From NCBI GenBank assembly GCA_044221805.1, contig JBGAOK010000080.1, positions 1 through 15,900 on the forward strand: DNA of 15,900 nt. Direction: 5' to 3'. Position numbers and translations under genes: made by a program. This DNA comes from Meridianimarinicoccus sp044221805 (GTDB lineage Bacteria > Pseudomonadota > Alphaproteobacteria > Rhodobacterales > Rhodobacteraceae). Each line of letters begins with the position of its first letter. The first letter of the stretch is position 1. This document shows positions 5,119-12,670 of the stretch, in pieces. Under the pieces are notes generated by a model. That model ran no database searches. It saw only the letters and a program-made list of their open reading frames with translations, and was not told the DNA's origin.

Positions 5119-6303
5119 TCAGCCCTGGCTTTCGGCCAGCCGGATCGGCGCCGGCGGGGCCTCCATGTCCTCGAAGTCGAAGCGGTCCAGCCGCTGCGCG
5201 CGCCGGCCGGCCTTCTCGGCCGAGATCCGGATTTCCGAGAGGTCCTTCGCCGCCTGGCCGAAATGCCGGTCCAGGTTGCCGACCCGGGACGCCAGCCGTT
5301 CCACGTCGCCATGAAGCAGATGCAGCTCGCGCCGGATCAGCCCGGCCTGCTCGCGCATCCGCACATCCTTCAGGATCGAGCGCAGCGTGTTCAGCGTCGC
5401 CATGCAGGTGGTGGGCGAGACCAGCCAGACCCGCGCCTCGAAGCCTTCGCGGACAATCTCGGGAAAGCGCGCGTGCAGTTCGGCATAGACCGCTTCCGAG
5501 GGCACGAACATCAGCGCGCCGTCGGCCGTCTCGCCCTCGATGATGTAGCGCTCGGCGATTGCGCGGATGTGCCGGCGCACCGCCATCCGCATGTCCCGGG
5601 CCGCCTGCGCCCTCTCGCCGTCGGTGGTGGCCGCGAGCAGCGCCTCATAGGGTTCCAGCGGGAACTTGCTGTCGATCACCAGCGGCCCCGGCGGGTTGGG
5701 CAGGTGGATCAGGCAGTCGCCGCGCTTGCCGTTCGACAGGGTCGCCTGCATGGTGAAGCTGTCAGGGGGCAAGGCCTTGGACACGATGTCGTGAAGCTGG
5801 ATCTCGCCGAACGCGCCGCGGGCCTGCTTGTTCGACAAAATTTCCTGCAGCCCCAGCACGTTGCCGGACAGTTTCTCGATATTGGCCTGGGCCTTGTCGA
5901 TGGTGGCCAGGCGCTGCTGCAACTCCCCCAGGCTGTGCGCAGTGCGGGTGGCCGAGCCCTGCAGGGTCTCTCCCATCGACTTGGTGACGTCCTCCAGCCG
6001 CTGTTCCAGGGTCAGCATCATCGCCGCATGGGCGCGGGTCTGCGCCTCGCCCACGGCACTCAGGCCACCCGACAGCCGCAGCTGGCTCTGGCCCATCTCG
6101 TCGACCCTTCGGTCGATCTGGCCCATCTGCCACAGCATCGGCTCGATCAGCCGGGCCGCGCGCGCCTGCGCCCGGAGCGCGGCCACCAGCATCCCCAGCA
6201 CCAGAACCGCCACCGCCGCCGCCGCCAGCCCGGCCAGCGTCAGGGGATCGTCCAGATGCAGGGTCACGCCGCCCACGGCGATGATCGGCCCGGTCATGGT
6301 CAT
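5119..6303 (-). CDS. rmuC: DNA recombination protein RmuC
   Basis: 394 residues. RmuC proteins are membrane-anchored, coiled-coil proteins with a nuclease-like core that limit recombination at inverted repeats; the exact activity is not settled. Visible here: one N-terminal membrane segment (about residues 21-43, alanine/leucine/valine-rich), a long helical coiled-coil region (about 50-150), then the conserved core with QEILSNKQARGAFGE, LVIDSKFPLEPYEAL and DGALMFVPSEAVYAEL, and a segment containing WLVSPTTCMATLNTLRSI. The start at 6303 is chosen because its ATG overlaps the mutL stop as ATGA; a second ATG lies two codons further (6297). Coupled translation with mutL is likely, and both concern DNA integrity. 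Confidence 0.92.
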   Translation of the reverse strand: MTMTGPIIAVGGVTLHLDDPLTLAGLAAAAVAVLVLGMLVAALRAQARAARLIEPMLWQMGQIDRRVDEMGQSQLRLSGGLSAVGEAQTRAHAAMMLTLEQRLEDVTKSMGETLQGSATRTAHSLGELQQRLATIDKAQANIEKLSGNVLGLQEILSNKQARGAFGEIQLHDIVSKALPPDSFTMQATLSNGKRGDCLIHLPNPPGPLVIDSKFPLEPYEALLAATTDGERAQAARDMRMAVRRHIRAIAERYIIEGETADGALMFVPSEAVYAELHARFPEIVREGFEARVWLVSPTTCMATLNTLRSILKDVRMREQAGLIRRELHLLHGDVERLASRVGNLDRHFGQAAKDLSEIRISAEKAGRRAQRLDRFDFEDMEAPPAPIRLAESQG

Positions 6304-8171
6304 CGCCGCCCGAACAGCCGTTCGATGTCGGCGAGCTTCAGCGCCACCCAGGTCGGCCGGCCGTGGTTGCACTGGCCCGACAGCGGCGTCGCCTCCATCT
6401 CGCGCAGGAGCGCGTTCATCTCGTCGGCCTGCATCCGCCGGCCCGACCGGACCGAGCCATGGCAGGCCATCCGCGACAGGACCGCATCGATCCGGCCGCG
6501 CAGCACGCCAGCCTCGCCGGGGCTGTCGTCGGCGGCCTCGGCCAGCGCGTCGAGGATGTCGTGCAGCAGCCCGGCCGCATCCACCGGGCCAAGGATCGCC
6601 GGCGTCTCGCGCACCGCGACGGTCCCGGGACCGAAGGGCTCCACCGCCAGCCCCAGCCGGTGCAGGTCGTCGGCCGCGGCAAGGATGGTCGCGGCATCCT
6701 CGCCCAACTCGACGATCTCGGGGATCAGCAGCACCTGCGCCGCGACGCCCCGCCCGGCGGCTTCCGCCTTCAGCCGTTCATAGACCAGCCGTTCATGGGC
6801 GGCGTGCTGGTCGACGATGACGATGCCGTCGGCGGTCTGGGCGATGATGTAATTGCCATGGACCTGTGCGCAGGCGGCCCCCAGCGGATGCTCCGCGGCC
6901 GCCTCGGCATCGGGCGCCGCCGTCAGGGCGTGGCGGGACGATGGCAGGGCCTCGGCAAACCCGCCATCGGGCGCGAAGGGTGCCTGAAAGCCATAGGCGG
7001 CCCCGCGCGCCGCCGGGCCGGGCCAGTTTGGTCCATGTCCGGCCATATGGTAGGTTCGAGCCATCCCGCTCGCCTCGGGCCGCAAGGCGCCCAGCGTCGC
7101 GGCCGAGACCGTGGAGGCGCTGCGGTGCCCGGCGCCGGCCAGCGCATGGCGTATCCCCGACACCACCAGCCCGCGCACCAGCCCGGGATCGCGGAAGCGC
7201 ACCTCGGCCTTGGCCGGGTGGACGTTGACGTCCACCAGCGCCGGATCGCAGTCGATGAACAGCACCGCGGCCGGTTGCCGCCCCGAGGGCAGCACGTCGG
7301 TATAGGCCGCCCGCAGCGCCCCGGTCAGCAGCTTGTCGCGGACTGGGCGGCCATTGACGCAGACATGCTGCGCCACGGCCGAGCCCCGGGCATAGGTCGG
7401 AAGCGCGGCGTAGCCGGTCAGCCGGATCCCCTCGCGTTCGGCGTCGAGCCGCAACGCGTTCTCGGCAAAGTCGCGGCCCAGCAGCCGGCCAAGGCGGCGG
7501 TGCAGCGCGTCGAACAGATCGCCCGATTCGGGATCGACCCGCAGCACCAAGCGATCCTCGCCGCCGCTGACGTCGCGCAGGGTGAAGCCGACGAAGGGCT
7601 CGGCCAGCGCCAGCCGGCGCACCACGTCGGTGATCGCCTGCGCCTCGGCGCGCTCGCTGCGCAGGAACTTCAGCCGCGCCGGGGTGGCATGGAACAGGTC
7701 GCGCAGTTCGACCCTTGTCCCGCGCGGCAAGGCGACCGGCCGCACCGGCCCAAGCGCACCGCCGCTGACCGCGATCTCGGCGCCGTCCTCGCGCCCCGTG
7801 CGCGAGGCCAGCACCAGCCGGCCCACCGCCCCCAGCGAGGCCAGCGCCTCGCCCCGGAAACCGAAACTGTGGATCGCCAGAAGGTCGCTGCCGTCGATCT
7901 TCGACGTGGCGTGCCGGGACAGCGCCAGCGGCAGGTCGGCGGCGCGCATCCCGTGGCCGTCGTCGCTGACCCGGATCAGGGTCTTGCCGCCATCGGCCTG
8001 CGCCACCTCGATCCGCCGTGCCCCGGCGTCGAGCGCGTTCTCGACCAGCTCCTTCACCGCCGAGGCGGGCCGTTCCACCACCTCGCCCGCGGCGATCCGG
8101 TTGATGACCGATTCGCCGAGCTGCACAATTCTTGGTGGGTCAGTGTCGATATGGGGGGCGGGCGCGTTCAT
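6300..8171 (-). CDS. mutL: DNA mismatch repair protein MutL
   Basis: 623 residues. MutL couples mismatch recognition by MutS to strand removal. The N-terminal GHKL ATPase motifs are intact: ENALDAG (44-50), DDGHGM (70-75) and SFGFRGEAL (102-110). The C-terminal domain carries the nicking endonuclease set of MutLs from organisms without MutH: DQHAAHERLVYE starting near 454, ACHGSVRSG near 569 and GQCNHGRPT near 599. It should therefore be an endonuclease-type MutL. The middle linker (about 340-430) is variable and proline/alanine-rich. It is first in the mutL-rmuC pair. A perfect GTTC-N7-GTTC motif lies 55 bp upstream of its start, though whether that belongs to mutL is unclear. Shine-Dalgarno is weak (AGG 12 nt upstream). 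Confidence 0.96.
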   Translation of the reverse strand: MNAPAPHIDTDPPRIVQLGESVINRIAAGEVVERPASAVKELVENALDAGARRIEVAQADGGKTLIRVSDDGHGMRAADLPLALSRHATSKIDGSDLLAIHSFGFRGEALASLGAVGRLVLASRTGREDGAEIAVSGGALGPVRPVALPRGTRVELRDLFHATPARLKFLRSERAEAQAITDVVRRLALAEPFVGFTLRDVSGGEDRLVLRVDPESGDLFDALHRRLGRLLGRDFAENALRLDAEREGIRLTGYAALPTYARGSAVAQHVCVNGRPVRDKLLTGALRAAYTDVLPSGRQPAAVLFIDCDPALVDVNVHPAKAEVRFRDPGLVRGLVVSGIRHALAGAGHRSASTVSAATLGALRPEASGMARTYHMAGHGPNWPGPAARGAAYGFQAPFAPDGGFAEALPSSRHALTAAPDAEAAAEHPLGAACAQVHGNYIIAQTADGIVIVDQHAAHERLVYERLKAEAAGRGVAAQVLLIPEIVELGEDAATILAAADDLHRLGLAVEPFGPGTVAVRETPAILGPVDAAGLLHDILDALAEAADDSPGEAGVLRGRIDAVLSRMACHGSVRSGRRMQADEMNALLREMEATPLSGQCNHGRPTWVALKLADIERLFGRR

Positions 8172-8225
8172 ACCACAAGACCTAGCATGACCCGCGCCGA
8201 TTCGACCAGCGCCGCGTCGGGCGTT

Positions 8226-8240
8226 GTTCGCGAAAGGTTC
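8226..8240 (+). promoter_or_regulatory. Perfect GTTC-N7-GTTC motif, candidate LexA site
   Basis: GTTC at 8226-8229 and 8237-8240 with a 7-bp spacer (GCGAAAG) matches the known alphaproteobacterial LexA direct-repeat consensus exactly. It lies between mutL (start 55 bp away on the minus strand) and the small plus-strand gene at 8345. By chance such an 8-base match is expected about 0.5 times in a window this size over both strands, so the call is tentative. Confidence 0.4.
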
Positions 8241-8344
8241 CGCTCAGGCGGTAGAGTCTTAGTTTGAAATCAAGCGTCCTGGACGCAGCTGTCGCGCGAG
8301 GCTAGGCGATCTTATACGCTTAGCGGGAAGCATGGAGGTATGAG

Positions 8345-8572
8345 ATGCCGAGGATCGCTGGGGTTCCAAGAGGCCAGCCGTGGATTGATCAGATTTTTGA
8401 GGCTCAGGCCGCCAACGGCGGCGTGGTGCGGAGGTCTGTGGCTGATGTTGAGCAGTTTGCATCGCTGGCAATGCTGAAGCTGGCTGTGAAGGAACGTGAC
8501 TTTCATTTGATTAGGACCGCTGACCAGTATGTTATCTTTTGCCACAACGGTGATCTGACGGTGATTTGCTGA
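8345..8572 (+). CDS. Small hypothetical protein in a low-GC island
   Basis: 75 residues, starting at the ATG 6 nt after a perfect GGAGG (8334-8338). Recognisable stretches are PWIDQIFEAQAANGGVVRRSV, given as PWIDQIFEAQ and GGVVRRSVADVE, and the C-terminal FHLIRTADQYVIFC. It resembles small hypothetical proteins I recall from Rhodobacteraceae, some oddly annotated as anthranilate isomerase, but I assign no function. It has no membrane segment or signal peptide. Codon use differs from the neighbours: GC content by my count is 50% over 8461-8520 and 43% over 8521-8580, against well over 60% around it. Its TGA overlaps the ATG of a second small frame (TGATG), as in a two-gene cassette. It is the only plus-strand coding gene between rpmJ/DUF1127 and the right edge, and sits between two minus-strand housekeeping blocks, which suggests insertion. 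Confidence 0.65.
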   Translation: MPRIAGVPRGQPWIDQIFEAQAANGGVVRRSVADVEQFASLAMLKLAVKERDFHLIRTADQYVIFCHNGDLTVIC

Positions 8573-8705
8573 TGCCAATTGGACCCAAAAGTGAGAAGAG
8601 ACCCGCTGGCGCGATCAGCAACGCTTAGACATCGCCAAGATCGCGACTGGCGAGATCGAAGACACAACGAAAGATGGCGGCAAAGACAAAGCCGCAAAAG
8701 CGCTA
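8572..8705 (+). pseudogene. Broken second gene of the low-GC cassette
   Basis: The ATG at 8572 overlaps the preceding stop (TGATG). It reads MPIGPKSEKRPAGAISNA and then stops at 8626-8628. In a different frame from 8631 the sequence continues IAKIATGEIEDTTKDGG and KDKAAKAL. Joined, these resemble small basic alphaproteobacterial proteins (GPKGEKRPADVI... with an AKIATGE segment) normally followed by a lysine/alanine-rich tail (GGKARA... type), which is missing here. A one-base loss near 8623-8630 plus loss of the 3' part would explain it. The shifted frame has no own stop and runs into the antisense of the next gene. The family recall is from memory and could be wrong. Confidence 0.4.
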
Positions 8706-8767
8706 TTGCCGGTTTCCGCAGTTGATGCGCCTAAAGCCGCGATAGATTTCAAGATAAGACACTACCC

Positions 8768-10081
8768 TCAGTTCCCCGGCGGCAGGCCTTCGGGCTGGCC
8801 GACCAGCAGGAAGGTCAGCGCGTCGGGCTGCAGCAGCTCGCCCGCAACCCGCTTGACGTCGTCGATGGTCACCGCGGCGATCTTGTCGTTGCGTGTCTCG
8901 ACGTAATCCGGAGTCAGCCCGTCCAGCTGCATGCCCACGAGAATCCGCGCGATGGAATCATTGCCGTCGAAGCGCAGCGGATAGCCGCCGATCAGGTAGG
9001 TCCTGGCCTGGTCCAGTTCGGCCTGGGTCGGGCCCTCGGTCGCCATCCGTTCCCACTCGGCGCGCACCACCGCAACAGTCTCGCCCGCCCGGGCGTTCGC
9101 GGTGGCGGTGCGGCCGACCAGCAGGTCGGCATGGTCCTTGTTGGCCAGATAGGAATAGACCCCATAGGCCAGCCCGCGCTTCTCGCGCACCTCGGTCATC
9201 AGCCGGGCGCTGAAGCCGCTGCCGCCGAGGATCTCGTTCAGCATGTAGGCGGCAAAGTAGTCGTCATCGTCGCGCGGCAGACCCTCCTGCCCGAACAGGA
9301 TCACCGATTGCGGCGTGGCATAGGCGACCACATGGGTGCCGCCCGCGAACACCGGCGGCACGTCCGCCGGCAGCGGCGCGCCGGTTTCCGGCAGCGCGGC
9401 CATCAGCCGGTCGATCACCTCGGCCAGCTTGGCGGGCGTGATGTCACCCGACGCCGCCACGAACACCCGGTCCCGGGCCAGCGCGCCGCGATGGGCGGCC
9501 AGGATGTCGTCGCGGGTCAGCGCGGCGACGCTCTCGATCGTGCCTTCACCGGCGCTGCCATAGGGGTGGTCGCCGAAGACCTGTGCGGCGAAGGCCTCGG
9601 CGGCGATGCTGTCGGGATCCTCGGCGTCGGAGCGCAGGCCGGACAGGATCTGCTCGCGCACCCGCTCGACGGCGTCGGGATCGAAGCGCGGCCGCGCCAG
9701 CGCCGATTCCAGCAGGCCGACCGCCTGGTCGGTGGTGTCGCTGAGGAACCGGGCCGAGACCGACACCGTGTCGTCCGAGGCGTCGAAACCGAACGAGGCG
9801 GCCAGGTCGTCCCGCGCCCGGGCGAAGCCCGTGGCGTCAAGCTCGTCCGCGCCTTCCTCGATCAGGGCGGTCATCAGGTAGGTGGCGCCGCGCGCCGTCT
9901 CCGGGTCCAGCGAGGTGCCGCCCTTGAACACGATCTGCAGCGACACGAAGGGGATCGAGGGTTCCTCGACCAGCCAGGCGGTGAAGCCGGCGGGGGTCCT
10001 GACCTCCTCGATCTCGACACTGGCAAGGGCCGGCAGGGTGGCGGCCAGCCACAGGCCAAGGGCAGCGATCAGGGGTTTCAA
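8768..10081 (-). CDS. M16 family peptidase-like protein lacking HxxEH (periplasmic)
   Basis: 437 residues with a signal peptide (1-20, cleavage after ALA). It has two M16 domains: the N-terminal fold with VSLQIVFKGGTSLDP and GATYLMTALIEEG, and the C-terminal domain with GGSGFSARLMTEVREKRGLAYGVYSYL, given as GGSGFSARLMTEVREKR and GLAYGVYS, the substrate-binding R/Y motif. At the place where active M16 enzymes carry HxxEH it has none, so it is probably non-catalytic. It follows the active paralogue with an ATGA overlap (10081-10078). By analogy with paired M16 proteins such as mitochondrial processing peptidase subunits, the two probably form a heteromer in the periplasm; this is inference. It is the last gene of the right-hand minus-strand block. 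Confidence 0.9.
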   Translation of the reverse strand: MKPLIAALGLWLAATLPALASVEIEEVRTPAGFTAWLVEEPSIPFVSLQIVFKGGTSLDPETARGATYLMTALIEEGADELDATGFARARDDLAASFGFDASDDTVSVSARFLSDTTDQAVGLLESALARPRFDPDAVERVREQILSGLRSDAEDPDSIAAEAFAAQVFGDHPYGSAGEGTIESVAALTRDDILAAHRGALARDRVFVAASGDITPAKLAEVIDRLMAALPETGAPLPADVPPVFAGGTHVVAYATPQSVILFGQEGLPRDDDDYFAAYMLNEILGGSGFSARLMTEVREKRGLAYGVYSYLANKDHADLLVGRTATANARAGETVAVVRAEWERMATEGPTQAELDQARTYLIGGYPLRFDGNDSIARILVGMQLDGLTPDYVETRNDKIAAVTIDDVKRVAGELLQPDALTFLLVGQPEGLPPGN

Positions 10082-11499
10082 TGGGTGATCTCCTCGGCGG
10101 GCAGCGGAATGGCGACGGGGCCGCCGGCCGCGTCGGGTGCCGGCGTGCCGGCAGAGGCGGGCGGGCGGACCCAGCCGGTGACCGACCGTTCGGGCACCAG
10201 CACCGTTTGCGCGGCGGCGATGATGTCGGCCTCGCTCACCTGCTGCAGCAGGTCCGGCCAGGCTTCCACGTCGTCCACGCCCAGCCCCGAGGCCAGCGCC
10301 TGGCCATAGCGCTGCGCGCGGGCCTGGGCGTTGTCCAGTTCATAGACCGCCTGCGCAGCGTACTGGCGTTTCAGCCGGGCAAGCTGGTCGTCATCCACCC
10401 CGTCCTCGACGAAGGCGGCGATCGCGCTGTCCAGCGCGGCCTCCGCCGCCTCGAGGCTCACCCCCGGCGCGGGCACCACGCTGACCACGAACTCGGTCTC
10501 GTCCAGCGAGACATCGCCGTAATACGCCCCGGTATAAAGCGCCGACTTCTCCTCGAACTGCAGCCGCTGGCCAAGATAGGACGTGGCCGGCGCGCCGCCG
10601 AGCAGGTCGGCCAGCAGCACTAGCGCGGCGGCGGTCTGCTGGGCGCCCGGGTCGCGTTCGGGGGCGAGGTAGCTGCGCGTCACATAGGGCTGCGCCACGC
10701 GGGGGTCCTCGAAGATCAGGCGCCGCGCCGCGGACTGCGGCGGCTCGGCCGGGCGCAGGCGTTCGGGCAGGTCGGGGTTGGCGGCGATCCGGCCATAGGT
10801 TTCCTCGGCCAGGTCGCGCACCGTGTCCGGCGCCACGTCGCCCGCCACCACAAGGATCGCGTTGTTCGGCACATAGTGGTCCCGGTAGAACGCCAGCGCC
10901 TCGTCCGCGCCCAGGGCGGCGACTTCGTGGCGCCAGCCGATCACCGGCCTTCCATAGGGATGGTTCAGGTACTGGGCCGCCTGCGCCTGTTCACGGTAGA
11001 GCGCATCGGGGTTGGTCTCGACCCGCTGGTTGCGTTCCTCGAGCACGACGCTGACTTCGGGGGCGACCTGCTCGGGCGTCAGGGTCAGGTTGCTCATCCG
11101 GTCGGCCTCCAGCGCCATGACCGTGGGCAGCAGGTCCGCCGCGACGCGCTGGTAATAGGCGGTGTAGTCGTTCGAGGTGAAGGCGTTCTCCTCGGCCGCG
11201 ACGATGGTCGAGAACTCGCCGTCCGGGTGGGCGGCGGTGCCCTTGAACATCAGGTGTTCCAGCAGATGCGCCACGCCCGAGACGCCGGGCGCCTCGTCGG
11301 CGCCGCCGACCTTGTACCAGACCATCTGCACCACGGCGGGCGAACGGTGATCCTCGATCACCACCACGTCCATGCCGTTCGACAGGGTGAACTGCGTGAC
11401 GCCCTCCTCGGCCGCCCGCGCGGACAGAGACATCAGCGGCGTCAGCGCCGTCAGGGACAGGGCAAGGAAAAGCGTCAGTCGTCTCGCGCCGGGTCGCAT
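10078..11499 (-). CDS. M16 family zinc metallopeptidase (periplasmic)
   Basis: 473 residues with a signal peptide (about 1-30, ending SARAA). The catalytic zinc motif HLLEH is at residues 78-82, in the context GVAHLLEHLMFKGT. A third ligand glutamate is expected in the EVSVVLEERNQ segment near 154. The C-terminal M16 domain is present (APATSYLGQRLQFEEKSALY region). Such pitrilysin-type enzymes cut peptides or small proteins; the substrate here is not known. A good Shine-Dalgarno (AAGGAG) lies 5 nt before the ATG. It precedes and overlaps the non-catalytic paralogue. The 100 bp separating it from the DUF3035 gene holds only an imperfect GACC/GGTC inverted repeat (11581-11596) without a T-run. 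Confidence 0.93.
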   Translation of the reverse strand: MRPGARRLTLFLALSLTALTPLMSLSARAAEEGVTQFTLSNGMDVVVIEDHRSPAVVQMVWYKVGGADEAPGVSGVAHLLEHLMFKGTAAHPDGEFSTIVAAEENAFTSNDYTAYYQRVAADLLPTVMALEADRMSNLTLTPEQVAPEVSVVLEERNQRVETNPDALYREQAQAAQYLNHPYGRPVIGWRHEVAALGADEALAFYRDHYVPNNAILVVAGDVAPDTVRDLAEETYGRIAANPDLPERLRPAEPPQSAARRLIFEDPRVAQPYVTRSYLAPERDPGAQQTAAALVLLADLLGGAPATSYLGQRLQFEEKSALYTGAYYGDVSLDETEFVVSVVPAPGVSLEAAEAALDSAIAAFVEDGVDDDQLARLKRQYAAQAVYELDNAQARAQRYGQALASGLGVDDVEAWPDLLQQVSEADIIAAAQTVLVPERSVTGWVRPPASAGTPAPDAAGGPVAIPLPAEEITH

Positions 11500-11599
11500 G
11501 GCCTCTCCTTCGGGAAGTGCCTCATAGGTACGCCAACCCGCGCCCGGCGCAACCTCGCCCGATCCGACCCGCGGGAATGTGACCGCCCGGGAGGTCGGC

Positions 11600-12130
11600 C
11601 TATTCGGGCTTCAGCTCGACCGGCGGCGCCGAGGATGTCGGGATGCCGGAGCGGCGGAAGCGATCCAGTTCGGCCTGCTGGTTCAGCGACTGGTTCGCAT
11701 AGGCCTTGTAGTAGAGGTTCACGTTGAACACCCGCTCCATCAGCAGGCCGTCATTCTGCTGGCGGATCTTCAGGTCTTCCTGGGCCAGCTTGGTGCGGAT
11801 CGCGGGATCGACGCCATAGCGGTCGGCATAGGCCAGAAGCGTCACGTCCGACTGGGTGTAGCCGGTCTGGTTCAGCGCCTGCGGCTTGCCGCCAAGCGCC
11901 GCCACCGCGTCGGCCTCGGGGGTCGGGTCGGCCCGGTTGGTGCCGCCCGGCGCCGGCTGCGGCAGCTCGCCCGGCTTCGGCGGCGTCTCAAGCGGCTTCG
12001 CCGGCACGACGAGAAACTCGTCGGGCCCTTCGCGACTGTTCGCGAACGTCATCAGGTTCGGCTCGCTGCTGCCGCAGGCGGACAGGCTCAGGGCGGCGAA
12101 TGCGGCAAGCACGATCAGGCGCGGCGTCAC
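11600..12130 (-). CDS. DUF3035 lipoprotein
   Basis: 176 residues starting at GTG 12130 (MTPRLIVL...), with GGAGG 10 nt upstream. The frame is open further upstream, but the lipoprotein signal fixes this start: hydrophobic LIVLAAFAALS and lipobox LSAC, with the lipidated cysteine at about residue 19. The mature part is proline-rich at first (PAKPLETPPKPGELPQPAPG) and then helical with a Q/N-rich C-terminus. It belongs to the DUF3035 family of alphaproteobacterial envelope lipoproteins. Function is not established here; a role in outer-membrane assembly is possible but I cannot show it. It lies 56 bp after lspA, whose product processes lipoproteins. Confidence 0.85.
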   Translation of the reverse strand: MTPRLIVLAAFAALSLSACGSSEPNLMTFANSREGPDEFLVVPAKPLETPPKPGELPQPAPGGTNRADPTPEADAVAALGGKPQALNQTGYTQSDVTLLAYADRYGVDPAIRTKLAQEDLKIRQQNDGLLMERVFNVNLYYKAYANQSLNQQAELDRFRRSGIPTSSAPPVELKPE

Positions 12131-12186
12131 TTCGGCGGGACCTCCGGTCGGAAACAGGGCCTGTCTAGCGCAGCGGCCGGTCGGCG

Positions 12187-12666
12187 TCACGGGGCTTCGT
12201 GAGGTGACCCGTGCGCGCGCCCCCACAGCACCAGCGCAATCGCGCCGGCGAAGATCGCCACATCGGCAATGTTGAAGGCATAGGGGTTCGCGATGCCGCA
12301 GCAGGACATGTTCAGGAAATCCGCCACCGCGCCATGGACCAGCCGGTCGATCACGTTCCCCAGCGCGCCGCCGATCAGCAGCCCGCCGGCGATCTCCATC
12401 CGCGGCCGACCGTCGCGCAGGGCGAAACGCGCCACCCAGGCGCAGATCGCCAGCGCCAGCGCGATCAGGATCCAGCGCATCGCGTCGGGGTGGCCACCCA
12501 GAAGGCCGAAGTTCACCCCTTCGTTCCAGCCCATGACGAACCGCAGGTAGGGCGGCGCCACGTCGATCGACAGCCGGTGATGCAGGCCCAGACCGAACAC
12601 CACCGCCCATTTCGAGATCTGGTCGAGCAGGAAGACCAGACCGGCCGCAAGGATCAGTCGCGCCAT
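12187..12666 (-). CDS. lspA: Lipoprotein signal peptidase (signal peptidase II)
   Basis: 159 residues. It is an inner-membrane aspartyl protease that removes signal peptides from prolipoproteins after lipid attachment. Four hydrophobic segments are visible (about 3-25, 63-84, 92-110, 130-149). The catalytic aspartates are D107 in GNVIDR and D135 in FNIADVAI, and the conserved N-terminal DQISKW and NEGVNFGLL motifs are present. Start ATG 12666 is chosen (MARLILAAG) over a longer frame beginning inside purH; it lies 4 bp after the purH stop. The DUF3035 lipoprotein directly downstream is a likely substrate. Confidence 0.95.
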   Translation of the reverse strand: MARLILAAGLVFLLDQISKWAVVFGLGLHHRLSIDVAPPYLRFVMGWNEGVNFGLLGGHPDAMRWILIALALAICAWVARFALRDGRPRMEIAGGLLIGGALGNVIDRLVHGAVADFLNMSCCGIANPYAFNIADVAIFAGAIALVLWGRAHGSPHEAP

Positions 12667-12670
12667 CGCC

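Noticed and set aside
6363..8267. A 634-codon plus-strand open frame
   Set aside because: It is the exact antisense of mutL, whose frame carries all conserved motifs; long antisense frames are normal in GC-rich DNA.
9131..10309. A 392-codon plus-strand open frame
   Set aside because: Antisense to the two M16 genes, which have signal peptides and M16 motifs.
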